Assembly (NCBI GenBank): GCA_022376465.1
Contig: JACDTU010000015.1
Coordinates: 682,001-746,000, forward strand
Direction of reading: 5' to 3'
From: Cubamyces lactineus
Lineage: Eukaryota > Basidiomycota > Agaricomycetes > Polyporales > Polyporaceae
Length of the DNA stretch: 64,000 bases
The notes beneath the pieces were generated by a model that saw only the letters and a list, made by a program, of their open reading frames with translations, was not told the DNA's origin and made no database searches. Below, piece by piece: positions 11,301 through 25,606 of the stretch. A program made the translations under genes and the position numbers. Numbering within the stretch: position 1 is the stretch's first letter; the number at the start of each line of letters is the position of its first letter.

Positions 11301-11720
11301 GCTGGATGCTCTAACATGCGTTCGAACGTAGAACTGGACCGCAAGAACATCATCGCCATCGATGTGAGTGTTTCACTCCCCCTCTTCACCATCCCCAAGT
11401 CGTGTTGCTCATTCTGTCCATCCGCAGATCAACCACGATGTGACACCGGACTCGTGGCTGATCCTGCACGCTGCGGAAGAAGTAGTCGGAGAAGAAGGGT
11501 TTGACGATCTCCTAGACAGCGTTCGGGATAGGGTAGACGAGATCGAGAGTCTGCACCGTACTAGGGAGCTCACCGTAAGTTCCAGCCTCAAGCCTCGTGC
11601 TATCCAACCCCCTTGTGTTAGGTTCAATCTCACCGATACGCGCGTTTACAGTTCAAGGACGTCGATGCCGGCGACCGTATCCGGCTCACCGTCGACAAAG
11701 GCGGTGCGCGCGTGGTGTAG
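8341..11720 (+). CDS. Mitochondrial P-loop (AAA-like) ATPase with C-terminal winged-helix-type region
   Basis: Fourteen exons: 8341-8665, 9519-9574, 9636-9857, 9986-10166, 10229-10255, 10322-10480, 10533-10557, 10613-10641, 10690-10712, 10771-11181, 11231-11273, 11332-11363, 11428-11574, 11652-11720; 582 residues. The N-terminus is a mitochondrial presequence (MLRILSARAPLRQSLRSS). One membrane span lies at about 97-120 (ending IVYMAWY). Walker A is GPKGTGKTT at 199-207. The Walker-B-like strand at 290-297 is LILVLNNV, with Asn where Asp/Glu is usual. The C-terminal 200 residues fit the winged-helix region of a fungal AAA family related by layout to yeast Yme2-type proteins; it probably sits in the inner membrane. 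I chose the start at 8341 because a likely 5'-UTR acceptor ends just before it. The first intron is 853 nt while the others are 46-128 nt. The reaction partner is unknown. Confidence 0.85.
8666..9518 (+). other. Unusually long intron 1 (853 nt) of the ATPase gene
   Basis: It has donor gtgagt, a branch-like tactaat near 9500 and acceptor gtgcag. Protein continuity across it is strong, because it splits a single transmembrane helix (GVIV joined to LFTGG). No coding exon was found inside. It may contain an old insertion. Confidence 0.6.
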
Positions 11721-14700
11721 AGCTACCTGCACGTACCCGACGCCCATTATACCCTAACCTCCTTTGTTCAAACCTCTTTCGCACTACGCAATAATGGCTG
11801 CGACGGACCTTACGCGTTCTCCCGAGATGAAAATGATTGAGGCTCGCGGGGCCCGCCACCAACGTGCACACAATGTTTCGAGGTCCAGATGCACGGGCGT
11901 GCCACCTGCGTGCCAACAGCCACTCCCGCGAATTCTAGGCAGTGAACGAGGGTTGTTCCCATGCCCGATTTCCGTCGATCTCCGTGACCAGTCCTAGCAC
12001 GGCTACACCCAATAGCGTCTTCCTATCGCGCATCAAGGGCCTGTTTCGTGCCACTGCGCTCAACACACGCGCAAGAATTTACCGGGATGCTTCTCGAGCA
12101 CATTCGAGTGCTCTTCGGTACGCTATCGCCCTAATGCATACCCGCATGCGTGCCTTCGACACCCACGCCGCGTCCCACGGGCCGTGCAGGCGGACATCGG
12201 CCTGATGGACTGGAGCTCGCGGAGTACGGTGGCACACATACCGTGGTGCCACTCGTAACTACGACTCCATTGAGAATGTGTATACCATGGGCAAATTACG
12301 GAGGGCTCGCCGGGATGGTGCCATCAGTTTGCATCATCTATCGGTCATCAGGGCAACTCGAAGTCATGCATCCCCCGGGGCCTATTGCAGAGGAGCGGAG
12401 TGCCGATTGAATATCGACCACCCGGCAAATTATCCGCACATTCCGTCGGACCAGCCTCCGGGGCGAAGTCCAAGTGATCAGCGACGGAACGCATCTCATG
12501 TATTCGAGGGTAGGCACTTTGAGCTAAGGCGGCGCATTCTCATCGGGCCCGGTGGCTACGAGTCCTCACAGGATGGAGAAAGCCGGCCTCATCTCGCAAG
12601 TACAAACTTCACGAAGGCACTAATATCTCACAGTCTCCTCGGAAAGCATCATTCTCATGCAAGCTGCGTACGTCGTATAAGAACAACAGTACGTATAAGG
12701 TCTTCGAAGGAGGAGGTCGGCCCGATCGGTATACTTCTGAAGAAACTAACTGGTACTGCGGTATAGTCACTGATTGCCTTTTCTCCAGGACCTCATATCC
12801 ATTCATAGTGTGTCCAAAGGAAACGCGACCCCTGGACCGCATAAGGATGATCGAACATCCTTCTTCGGACCTTGCATATGCTGCACCCAGCATTCGCAGA
12901 GGGTTCTACGGTCGCTCCGCCTTCTTCGAAGGGCTTATTTGGCCCACAGCGGCTCATCCAGCTGCGGCATGCGCTGATCATGGGACGCGGCCAGCTGGCC
13001 AGGCCTTCACTTCCGCAGATGTGCGCGTTGTGGCTGCTGCTCGCGGGCCTATCTGCTGCATCTTCGCCACTCATTTGCCGGTGCTACTCGCTGTCGTGTA
13101 GCTTTCAAATCGTCCGCGCGAAGCGAGCCATCTTTGGGCGCGTTCTTACCCAAAGGAGCTCTCCGACGTTGCGCTGTATTCCGAGGTCTTGCTGGTGGAC
13201 CGTTACCACCGAGATGAGGAACCTTTCGGGACATACAAGGCACGCCACCTATGTAAACTATCTGCAGGCCGGAGTCCGCGGCGGTGCACTGGCGTTGTAC
13301 TTTACATCGGCGTCAAAGGAGCTTCACGCTCGACTTTTTACTGCTTTCCTTAGTCAGTGAACAAAGCAACACCGGATATTCCTTGGCTTGTTCTGGGCCA
13401 TAATGTGGTCTTGCATCAGCTGAGACGATGACGTTGCCGAAACCACGTCCAATTGCTGCCTGCTAGTGCGAACCCGGATAGCCTCTTGAATCCACTGTTC
13501 AACAAAGAACATCAACATCGCGTGGCGTCTTCCATTCCACATACATGCGCGCCCTTTGGCTCAACGAGGTTAGCAGATAGCCCTCAGGCCCAGAAGCCAC
13601 AGCTTATGGGTGTCTGCACGAATCCGCCCAGACCCAAGTATAACCATACCTTGAAAAGCGGCGCTTCTCCCGCGATGCCGCCACACGAGGAGGCACCGAC
13701 ATACTGGGATCCTCCACAGGAAGAGACGTGCCTAGCCCATATATCTTCGGAACCCAAATATCGGACATAAGCAGAGGATATGATGGACCCTTGTGTGTGA
13801 TGGCGGCTCTGTGGGCGATGTCGAGACGCAAGATGACTACAACTAATGATTGTCAGAGGCCTGCGGATGCTGATCTACTTGGAAACCAGACCTTTGGGAC
13901 GGCGTGCAGGCTAGGGTCGCGGTCTCGACAGCTGTAGATGAACGTATGAGGAAGGCAGACACGCGCATAACGACAGATCATCGCTCACAGTTGACCAGGC
14001 GCAACCGTAACGTGACGAATGGTAGTCGTTGAGGGGTCTCAACGTCACGGCGTCTGCTGTGGTACTGTGGGATCCGTCAGTATATCCTGTCGGTAGCCCT
14101 TGGCAATCTCGAACGCAGGGCAGTACCTGACAAGGACGACTGAGCGAATTCGATCAATGCTATACGAGGGTTCATAGGGGATGTCGATGACTACAATGAC
14201 GGGGGCCCAAGGTATGACCGTGATTGTCCTGCGGGTTGGTGCTCATGATGGTGCTTGGAGTCCTGACAGAGCATGCCAGGATTCCGAGTCTGCGGCACGC
14301 CTAATCAGAAGTTGAGCCACTGCAATGTTGGATCCATGATCAGCGAACTAATCGTATCAAGCTATGGATGGTTACAACGACACTGGGTGCGGTCATACTC
14401 CAGCGAGGAGCGATTCTGGCCTTGTACTTGGAATGATGCACCCACATGTGTGAAAGTTCCTGTACCTTCGCTACGATTGCGATGAGGACCTTCGACATCA
14501 TCGGAGCCCTCCCCTACAGACAGCGGTCAATCTTTGACCAATACCATCATGCCTCGGTGTACTGCCAGAGGTTCCAGACAGTCCTATGATCTTGTCATCC
14601 GGGGCCCTGATTCATCGAGATCGCAGCACTAGATCTCGGGGAGGAGAGATCGTCGTAGCACCTGAACAGTAGTCGTTGAGATAGGCAATGCTTGAGAATA

Positions 14701-17700
14701 ACAATGTCGACGTACCGCGACTGCCCGAAATATCCCATCGACCTTCATCGTACCGCATCGATGTCTCGCTGCCAACGTGACGTCAGATGAAAAGCCCCAG
14801 TCCCCCATCTCAGCAGCTGCGTCGGGGAGATCCAGTTTCGCATGGGCTCGAGACGGAACCAAGGTCCATGGCAAAGGATGGCGTCATCCATTGAACGTCG
14901 GATGAGGGAAAGAATGGCTCGAAGTGTCCTGGGCAAGCCTATCGGAGGTCGATGCGGCTGTTTGAGCCGGCGCGCTAGATACACAGAGGGTTTGACATGG
15001 CTTGAGAACTGCGCTGTTCCGAAAGGCAGCGTCCGATAGCTTGGGTTCCACCGAGTGGCAGGTGTTCAATCGTCATGCTCAGGCGGCGGCTCACTACGGG
15101 CACGGAAGTTCGCCTTCTGATCGATGCTCCGATAGGAGTTCGTCGCACGCCTAGCCCTAAAGATAAGACAAGAGTTGACGACGAGATGTTGAAGATCGGT
15201 CGCACCGCGACCCGTTGCGTGGCGAAGCTAACGTGCGCAGGTTCGGACCGGACAGGTCACGGACCTCGCAGCGTCAGAGTGTGTCCACCAAAACGGTAGC
15301 ACAGCATGGATCTGATACGTAGTAGGAATATCAGTGGCGCAGGAGGACTTAGGCAAAGTGCTGGCTGGTGTAGGCGCAAGAGAATGTCCGATGAGGTTGC
15401 AAACGGAGATTCGCCAATTAGCGCTCAGAGTCTCGTAGGCGCGTGTATAGGCGCTTGTTCAGTTGCAATCCGCACAGAAGTGTCTGCAAACGCCCACGAG
15501 GACGCTGGTAGTACCAGTTTCAAGGCGGGATTGACACTGAAGGCACTTCGGAACTAATAATACCGGACCCCACCATTCAAGTGCGTGTTGGAGTAGAAGC
15601 GCCAGGCCGGATACAGGGACTCGCTTACTGAACTGCGGCCTAAGGCACAGCTCTTCCGGTTGCGACTTGACCCATAGATTCGAGCAATGGGAAGAGCGTA
15701 TGCATTCACGCTTGAAAGAGTTGGATATATCTCCCAACAGCGTGAAAACTGACATGTCGGCTGTGCTGAGATGATGAGCTCCAGTGGCAGAAGAGCAGGA
15801 CAAGGACTTACATGATCCCACAAACCCTCTTCTCGACAGCACTGCGGCAACACACGGCTCTCCAACTCACTAATTTACACAGCGTTGTAGTGACCAGCAG
15901 AAGACTGTACAGCGGCGTTCTCGCTCACGGAGCATAGTGGACCTCTTGCTCCCAGAGGACACACAAAGGTCATTCAACGCATCCGCCAAGTGACAGGTGG
16001 CCACAAGAACGCAGAGTCAGAGCGGCGTGGCCGCACACACGATCCTGACAGACCTGTAAGTCCTCTCTGTCTACGGCATTTGTACAATCCGAAGGAGATA
16101 GTTTACCTCGTGACCTAACAAGCTCCGAGATGGGCGGCCTGAATGCTGTGGCCGGAGGAATTCAAGAAAGTCGAAGCTCTTCACAAAATATGAGACCAGT
16201 CATGATGGTCAGCTTTAACTCAAAAAATTGAGTGGGGAGGAGTCGCCACAGTGCAGCGCTCTGCTCCGGCGGGACAGCGAAGATTGATTCCGGGGAACCT
16301 ATGGGTTCGACACCGGCGCGGCCCCAACTCGCACGCAAAGTGACGAACTTGCGAGGTTCTCGGACCGCAGTTATCGGCCGGAGGTATCTGGACGATTGTA
16401 TAGTTGAATATGACATGTTTTTGAAGGCACAACGAATAAACCTAGCCTTTCTAGGCGGAGCTCGAATCGCGGCCGTGATTCGGTCTACTCACCGGTGCTC
16501 AGGAAGGCAACTTGTGGATTCCCACAGGTCCTACTGGCATGCGTTTGCGCGTCGGACTCAATCTGGCTGGAATCTAAAAGCCGTTTGATCGGTATTTCCA
16601 TTTACGTCGCGGCGCATGCGCAGTGCACAGGGAAGGAGCTGCATGACGACGAGGGCAAGAGTATTCTAGCCAGCTGAGGGGTGCATGTGGGTCCACATGC
16701 GGAAATAATGTGCGTGCGTGATCATAGCACATGCGACACGTCCTAGGAATCTGTCAACACAACGTTCGTACGTGACCATGAACACCGTCAAGCATACATT
16801 TTGTGATTAGATTGCTTCGAGGGCGACGTCTTCCTATGTGAACGCTGTGTTAGGAAGAAAAGCTTCGTGCAATGTGATCGCGGAGCAGTGATGCCTACCT
16901 CCCTCTAGTGGCGCGTTTACAAGTCGTGTGTTCCAGGTCGCGTGCATCTCTGCCACGGCACCGATGATCTGCTACGGGATGTCGCAGGACCAAGTATATC
17001 GGCCCAGCCCTCTCATGGTTCAGCTCCGCTCTAAGACCGCATGTGCAGCTTCATAGATAACTGAAATGGGAAGCACAAGGCAGTGCTAGTATTCGGACAA
17101 GTGAGCTACGCAGCAATGTATAGACGGAGACAGAGTACGTACGCAGGCATGTCTCAGCGGGGCGAGGCGGCGTGAGTGCGCCATGCGTAGCAATACCCAT
17201 GTCATTAATCCACAGACAGAACCCTCATGTCGCCGTTGATAGGTTTCTCGGTGGGGTTCTGGTGCATCATTTTCAACCGTTTTACCTGCGAGCTACGCCG
17301 TAACTATACCACAGCATGCATATGAGTTGTCTTTCAGAAGATACTGTTCGAAACCACCTGATGCATTGGATCTAACAATGTGGTTAAATTGAGGCCGCAA
17401 GGGAGATCGTACCAGCTGCTGCCTGAGCATTACCGCATGCGCATACAGCCCGGCTGAACGTTCCTGTATGAAGTCGGTTTCTCCAGATACTTTGCACGGT
17501 AGGTATCATGCATAATCTGATATGTTGGGTAAGAGTCGATACGGAGGCTGAGTGGTCATGTGAGGAACTCAAAAACGAAAATGTGGTGGTAGTGGTTAGA
17601 GCCAGGATGGAGAAAGCGCCCGTAGAGGAGTGTCCATCCACGCACGCTTCCTCGGATAACAGGTGTACTCAAGCATTGGACCTCTCCAGTCTCTATGTAA

Positions 17701-20700
17701 CCTGATCACAACTATTCAACAACGATAGTATAGTTATAGACTATGTACGTTGAGCAGATTGAGGACAAGTACCAGCGGCAAAGATTTCGTGTAGTACTAC
17801 TATGGTCTGAGAGTGAGTCACGGTACTGTAAGCCAGGTATCTCCGCCACTAGCTCGAAGAGGTTACGCATATCGAACTCAAGCTTCCAACCTTAGCGAGC
17901 CATCGCAGCCATTCTTTCACAACGCCGCAGGTTTCTCGCATGGGGAGACGGGCCGCTTACGTTGTGAGTGCCACTGACGTCCCGGAGGCCGCGTTGGCCG
18001 CGGGAGGGCCCCGTGTTAGACCCCCCCAGCAACATTAGCTCGAGGGCCGTCCGCAAATCTGGCAAGCTGGGTAATGGAGGAGATGTAGCGGGCGGGCTAT
18101 GCGGGCTCGGACCATGATGCTGGGTAGACCCTGGATTAATGCGGAAGAGAAGGCGGCGAAGCTACGAGCTGTAGTCGTGTGGTCTGAATACGAGGACGTG
18201 CATACGCACGTCTAGGCGCGCGATACCTCACTTCTGTCCTATCGCAGGTATACAGTTCAGCAAGTAGAGGACGGAGTGGCCGCACAGCTTCAACACACCT
18301 GTACCAATCGAAAGGCAAGTACGGGTACCGCAGGGAATCCCATCCACTCGAGTGAAGACCCTAACGCATCCATCAGCCTTGCGATGGAACACTGCGCACG
18401 CATATGATCGAAGTCCTACTGACCTTGGAGCGGCCACAAAAGCCCTACGACCCAGAACCTTCAAGGTGTCCGTTTTGCGCAACCTATGAGCGCGTCTTTG
18501 ATGCAGACGTCTTGTCACCTGGTACACCCGGTGTCATCCACCTCGTTTGCCGCCAGAGAACAAGCATTGTGGTTACCACGTTGCGCGGAGGATACTCCAA
18601 AGTCTCGCGTGTTCCCACCGCCCGCGCTGTCGGATATGTCTATTCACGTACACGAACAGGCGGGCTTTCGTGAGTTGTGGAAATGTGGAAGGCATTGAGG
18701 GCACTGGTGTGAGTAGATCGCAGCCGTGCTGAGGCCGGCTATCTAGTTTGCGACGTGACGTGCGATAAAGCATGTCGTTGGTGTGGTAATCGCAGCCAAG
18801 GCGGTTGGATGTAGACATATCCCATCTCGGTTACGCGGCTGATTGAGCTGGCGTTCTGAACGGCGTTGAGCGCCGTTACCACGGATGGCGACTGCGGTGC
18901 TATGTAGCTCGGGGGAGAAACGTGGGAGTCCAGATAGATCATAGATTCCAGATACATAGTCGTGTGAAGGTACGACTAGAAGATCACCAAAACGTTGAGG
19001 CATCCAGGTAGTGCGCTGTGAGCATCAAACGGTGTACACAGTTGGCAGTGAGCATACAAACTCATGTCGAAGGTGAAGACTACGTCGAGTGTGCACAACG
19101 AACAATATCCAGGGCAAACGGAGCGTGTAGTCCAGCGAGGCAGCACAATAGAGTCCAGTAGAGCCACCGCACGGCCATACGTGAGCGCAGCAGACAGATG
19201 AACCCAAGTGGGAGGATGCGCTCACACGGCAGAATTTGGACATCGGGACACGCGCAGCAGCCCGAGGGGCCCGCGAAGGCCGAGCGTGGAAACCATAGAC
19301 CAAGGTCCCGCACCAACGACCAGATTGGGCCTCCAAAAGACCTCCGCATATGTTGAGGCTGTGCGGGCGAGCCAAGGGAGTTGCCGGAAATACACGACCA
19401 CCGGATAGTCAGAGTGTCCGCTAGAGCTACAAGCGCGGCGATGTGTCGTCCGAGCAGCGCCGAATGTACGTGAGCGGGCATGAATAGCAGGCACCGGCGC
19501 ACCGACACAGGCACGACGTCATCGCGAGACTTCGGGGATACTTGGGATGAGCGTCAGGTCCGGTACGATGCGACGCTGTGCTTTTGGCCTGTGTTGAGGG
19601 TGCTGAGATGCTTCGCCCGACGGCAATGGGCAGAGCAAACATAGCGCACGCAACGGAGGCACGAGCTCCGGCGGACCCCTGCGGCTGGGCGTAATGTTAG
19701 TACATGTTACTTCTGGTGGGATAGCCACCCTACAACGTCAACGCACTTGTTTGCACATGGTGGTCTGACGCCGCCATGCGATGTTGATCCGGGATTGGAT
19801 GGCTGAGGACGCGCTATTGCTTTTACTGGAGTCGCAAAAACGATGGCATCTTTGAAGTTCCGAGGGTTCTCTCCGATGTCTACAATGTCGGAGCTTAGCG
19901 CTTCAGGTTCGAGAATGAGGAGGAACGACAGAGGCAATAAACGGGAGATTTATTCACGATGTCGTTTGAGTACGCGAGGCAGTGGGAGCGCATGGCAGAT
20001 AGAATCTGACGTCATCAGCGCACTCCGAAGAGTACGAGACGCACGTCCGAAGGACCTCGATTATACTAAACAGCGCGCCGATGCCAACTTACTGCGATCT
20101 GTAAGCACACTTACTTTCTGGTGAACGTACGTACACACGAACGGGACGGGGCGGTACGTACATTGCACTGAGGTTTATGAAGTGGCAGTGACCAAAGAGC
20201 GAATCGGAAGACCGATGACAGAGGTGGCGGGCAGAGGGCACAAAGGCGGAGTTTGAGAATGGCAGATCCACGGAGGAGCACGGGAGATTGAGAAGCACGG
20301 CGTAGCTCGTCGAAGCCCTCTCTCGAACAGACGAGCACGGCCGAGCTGGAGCTGGAGCAGAATTTGCCACAGGTGGTGCGCTCGCACGAATCACCGAGAA
20401 GCAAAGCAGAGTCGGAGCATAGGGTGAGATGTGGTCTGAATGTGGCTTAGGCTCCTGCGGTGCTTCGTCTTCTGCGTTTGCCGCAGCAGGGGGCCGTCGA
20501 GCCTGTGGCCTGGGCGAACGCACCCCCGAGTTTTGCGGTATTCGTTGTAGCCCCGAGTCCCAGAGTTTGGGTTGGTCAGCAATGCCCCCGGAGAAAGTTG
20601 ACGATGCGTGGTCAAAGTATGAACTAACCGACTTCATCTCCACCGGGGACTCCTTCGGTTGCTGAGGATGCTTCGCCAGTCGCAGTGTGCACCCCAGTGA

Positions 20701-23700
20701 TCACTGATAATCGCAATCATCTGTTTGTCGGTCCAAGATGAGTAGTACTTTTGACCCAATAACGGCGATGCGTACGTACACTGTTTGAATATCGGACGTG
20801 CTGGCGAGCGTACGTCAGTCGCGGTCCGACTCGCCAAAACATCCCGCGCTCCGAGCCTGCAATCCAAGCTCGCAGCGGAACCCGAGAACTCGAAGGTCGT
20901 GCTTCAACGCTGCAGGGCCCGAGACGTACCCAGCGCGTAATGAAGCCGAAGCGTGGTCGACAGATATGGGCGTACCGCAGCCTTACCTTGGGAGAGTGTA
21001 CGCGTGTACCCGCACACGTCTGCGCGTAGTCCATAACTGTGGCTGCACGCACACAATACGTGCATGGCTGTACGTACAGATGACACATCCCCGCTCGCTC
21101 TCCCTGGGGCCCCGGACCACGCGATCGAGTCGAGTCGGGTGGTTGCGTGTGTTTGCTATTTGGATCAGCAAGTATACAGTCACGGTGCATCATCGAGGCG
21201 ACGGCGAAGCTGTGTGTCAATCGAAGTATTGTAAGTCCGGGGGCGTCATCCAGGCGGGTAGGGAGGTCGGTGTGCTATATCAGCCACATGCATTCGCATA
21301 TCTAGCATGCGTCATACATGATGCCCCGGTAGATTATCCGCTGTCTGTGCAATCCCGCTGGGTCGCATGCAAGCTGTAGCTGTCTCGGGACTCGGACACA
21401 CGGACGGCTCGTCTACCGTCAAGCCCATCCCGAACCCGAGTTTGTATGTCATGATGCAGAGAAGGACCTCACCTAAACATCCTACGATGCTCGTGGCCTG
21501 AGCAAAACGGTACGACGTGTGCCTTCTTACCTACGCGCGATAACGAGCCGCCTCGTCGAAGGGACCGAGAAGGTCAAGAAGTGATCAACGCCGCGTCGGG
21601 TCCGTCCCGTCTTCCGCACGTTCCCCGCGTCGGTTACGCTGTCCGCCGGTCTCCGCGAGGCTCGCTCCGCGCTCCGTGGTGCACATGCGTCGCGCGATGA
21701 TGCGCATCCTCCCACTACGGGGAGCGAGCCTCCTTCGGTAGTTGCACGGCACGCGTGCGGCAGGCCTGGCGAGGCACGTTATCGGTGTGGGTAACTGGCA
21801 CCTGGCGCTCGGCGCTACGCTTCGCAGGTGACTTCGGCACGGCACGGGCGAGGAAGGAGTACAACACCTGCCGTGTCTGAATCCATAGTCAGCGAAGTCA
21901 CGATCAGAGGCAAGGGCCCGTGGACGAGGCAGATGCTCTCGAGACGCGCAGCCTGTATACAGGGTCACATCGAGCTGTGTGCCTGCCAGGTCTATGCCAC
22001 GCGCATTAAGCTACTGATCAAGACACGCAAACTCCGCATCCTTCTCGCGCACACCGCACCGGTACATGGTTCCTCCAAGGATCCCAAGGAGGTTCCATCT
22101 CGGCGAAGAGCAAGGGCAAGGGGCTACACGTTCAACCCGGGACAGGATTCCGTGTTCTTACCTGCGAGTTCGATCGTCCCTGCCACGAAGAGATGATGAG
22201 AAGTACGACGTGCGGATGCGATGGCACTGAACACACCTATTTGGGCGGGTCAAACGGTGTTACCGCAAACGCGCACCGCTGCTCTACAAGCTCTGAGTCT
22301 CCTGCCCGTGGCGCCTGCAGTCCGGGCACTGATTGCACCGTACAAACGATGACAGCCTAACGCTACGAAGCAGGCCTCCGAGCCCCAGAGGCACCAAGGC
22401 GGGTTTGGCAGGCGGCGGCGCGGGCGCGGGCGCGTGTTTGCAAAACGCAGTCGACCATGCGTGCTGGATCATTCACAGGCGGCGCCCAAGAGCATGTCGA
22501 AGTGACAATCAACCGAGTTGAAGGGCGTCCACATACCGGGAAGTAGTTTGTTCCATATCGAGGCACCCGCATGCGCATCGGTACGCCACCGCGGCTCGTT
22601 GTTCGTCACCAAGACAAGAGGCACCCGCAGTGTTGTGATGATGCTACCATTCCTCCGAGTCGTGGGCTATGCGGCGGCGGACTCGAAGCGAGGAGACGAA
22701 GACAAAAGCCAAAACTAAGCGGATCGGGCCGGCGAGGCGAGGTTTTTCTGAACCGTACCGGATTGTCAAGGTTGCGTTGATGCAGCAGCGACATCCGATA
22801 TCGATAGGCGTAGTGAGCGAGCCGTTGGGGCGTGAGGCGAGTCAAAGGAAGGCGTGGCGAGGCGAAGTTGAGACGAGACGAAACCGTTTTGTCAAATGAC
22901 TATCCGGCCCAAATGGACCGTACGGGTGAGTAAATCAGTGCGCCAAGGAGGCACGGTGTGTAATATACGTCGTTTTGAGCTGCACCGCTTGGATGATGCG
23001 GCGATGACTCGCTCCTGTAACCCGTACTCGCTCGTCGCAGGCGCACAGTCGGACTCACTGTCAGTAGTTGTCTGAGGCAGCAAACGCGTTCAGCGGCAAT
23101 CGATGGTGGCGGCGAACATCACCCTGGATCCAAGCTGAACCCGGAGAGTACGCATGGGTACCGGTACAGTTGCCGCGAGCGTCAGATCACAAGATGGATG
23201 AGAATGGAGAGGAGAGGAGGACAATGACGCCTCTCGCCTATTTTGCCTCGCCTCAGCTCGCTTTTCCGGTGACTCATATGATCCCGGCCAAGATGATGCT
23301 GATGGTGGTGGTGGTAGGCAACGTTGGGAGGTCATCCGACATCGACAATTCGGTATCGTACCCGCTGAAATATGAAAGCGAATCATGAATCACGAGCATA
23401 TGGTATATGGTACGTGCGCGGCTTCGAACAGACAATACGTACCATACAGTAACGCCATCCATGGCCATGGCGAGCCCTTGTTCTTGTTCTTCGTCGTGTA
23501 CAGTTGTACATGTATTGTTCGACCTGAACGTTACTGCTGCTGCGTGGAGAGACAATGAACGCGCTATAAGCGGACTCAAGCTCCCAACCATATGCACGCA
23601 GTGCCCCCAAAGCGCTCTATACAGGCGGAGAATAGGTTCAGAAGGAGAATTTTGGAAGAGAATGAGTCGATATGGAGGTAGAGACGCGTGGATGGAGACC

Positions 23701-25606
23701 AAATACTACTAGGACACGGTATATTCGTCCACATCCATACGAGGCGCCCATTGGTTTAGCGCCAAAACTCTGTGCGTACTGCAGGCGCTAGCGCTGCTCC
23801 CATGAATATTTGCCTTGCCTTCCATAAAGCAGGAGACTGTCCATTCAAAGGGTCTCAGAACACGCTGGTAACAATTCAAGAACACCCAAGTCATCTACAC
23901 GCACAATGTAGCATGCAGTGTGTAATACACGGACGTACTCGTGCATCTCAAACAACTTCGCCCGGTCGGAGAGAACGGTGCTATATCGTAGCGCTAGTAG
24001 CGTGTCCGCCACTCTACTAGTACCGGACGCTTCCCGCTTCCCACTTCCCAGTCCCACTCACCGTCTCACGTCTACGTCTATAGTGCATGTACTCTTGCTC
24101 CCATGGCCAGTTCTTTTCATCACCCAGGCGGCGTTGGACGTTCTGTCCATTCTCGCGGTGTCCTGTTGTACGTGACCTTGCCGCACAGTCCACAGTCCAC
24201 AATCACAATCCACCGTCCACACCGAGCGCTCCCCTCACGTAGCAGACGCTCTGCTAGAGGCGCGAGCGCGCGCTCGGACGCAGTCAGAAGCCCTATCCTT
24301 GCGACTTACGACTTGCAAGAATATGCAATCCTGGATTCTTGGAAGTCATGCCCGGACCCTGAGCTCGACCCCTCTCCCCTTCTTGCGGGTGATGATGGTC
24401 AAAGTGCGTGTATGATGTCCGGCGGTTGAGGATCGAATGGTCAGGAGCCGGCATGCGGGGAAGTGGGGGATAGGAAGCGGGCGATGAGGGCGCTGGGGGG
24501 TCCACCACGCCTCCGGGACCAGTATTGGTACTGGTGCTGGTGCTGGTGCTAGTGCTGGTACGACTGTCGTGCAGGAAGATCGGAGGACCGGTAGATAGTG
24601 AGTAGTGCATGCATGGAACATACCGTCATCCCTTATGCTCGGTCTCTTGGAATCACAGAGGGAAAGAAGCCGGTAGAGAGCGTCTCGGCGGTCTTGGAGG
24701 TGGGGTTGAACCACCAGGGTCTCGCTAGACCAACCAAGGACTCGACATCAAATCCATAGAATGCCGGCGGTCCCGGACGCCAGGCTGAGACTTGCAACGT
24801 TGACGTCGAGATTGACAACGACATGCCAGTGGGTGGACGGGGTTGACGCCGACCGCGGTACTGTACCTGCGCGCCCGGCTCCATGCACGGTCGTGGCAGC
24901 TCGTCGACGTGCGTACTGACGTCGCGCTACTCGGTGACCTGCCCGCCGGCCAGTGTCCACCATCTGACAACGGACCTGGCTCCCGGGCCTGTGCATATTG
25001 CTGTCAGTGGCTCAGTGGCTCAGAGGCTCAGAGCGCAGATCGGGGACTCACTCACCGACCGACACAGATCGGCCCAGGCACACCAGTACCGTCGGCGTAC
25101 ACAGTACTGAGCAGAAGCACTGCGGATCGTCACAGCCGTACGCATGATGATGGTGTTGCAGCGCCATGCAATAGACAACGACGTTCGTGTTCATCGCTGT
25201 GTGCCGCCCGAGCGGGATGTTGCGTGCTTCAGCTTTCGCTAATATTATTACATATATCCGAGTCGTACACCGAGCATTCAACATTGCATGGATCGGAGCT
25301 GCGGTTGGGCGTGCAATGATTCGGATGGGCTGCGTTCGCCGTTCTCCAAGTTGTTCGCCGTGCATGACGTCGCCGGTCTTGATCCACGCAAGACATCTGC
25401 TGAGACTGTGTCGGAAGTCAGCGGTCGGCGTTCGAACGAATCGAAGAGAGCAGACGAAGACAGCACACGCCCTGGCTGAGCACGCCCACGTGGATAGCCG
25501 ACCGCCATCAAACGCGCTCTAGCGCGCATCGGCGGCGCCAGCTCGCCAACGCCTCCTCCTCTGCCTTACTCGAAGGACTCCAGTGTCCACGCGAAGAGAC
25601 GCGCCG
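11721..25606. other. 13.9-kb gene desert
   Basis: Reading both strands I found no protein family, no tRNA and no consistent splice model. Open frames stay at chance length. Mobile-element proteins were looked for by eye (reverse transcriptase, integrase, transposase, helicase motifs) and not seen. Short palindromes with the core gtac (cgtacgta and similar) are common. The DNA could be ancient decayed transposons, non-coding RNA loci or centromere-like sequence; nothing in it decides between these. Confidence 0.5.
24525..24560. repeat. Short tandem repeat, (TGGTGC)n-like
   Basis: The run ctggtgctgg and variants repeats about six times with few changes. On the minus strand one frame reads as Thr-Ser repeats. 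Confidence 0.8.

Noticed and set aside
16304..16320. Another B-box-like gggttcgacacc
   Set aside because: No A box at the right distance and no cloverleaf by eye.
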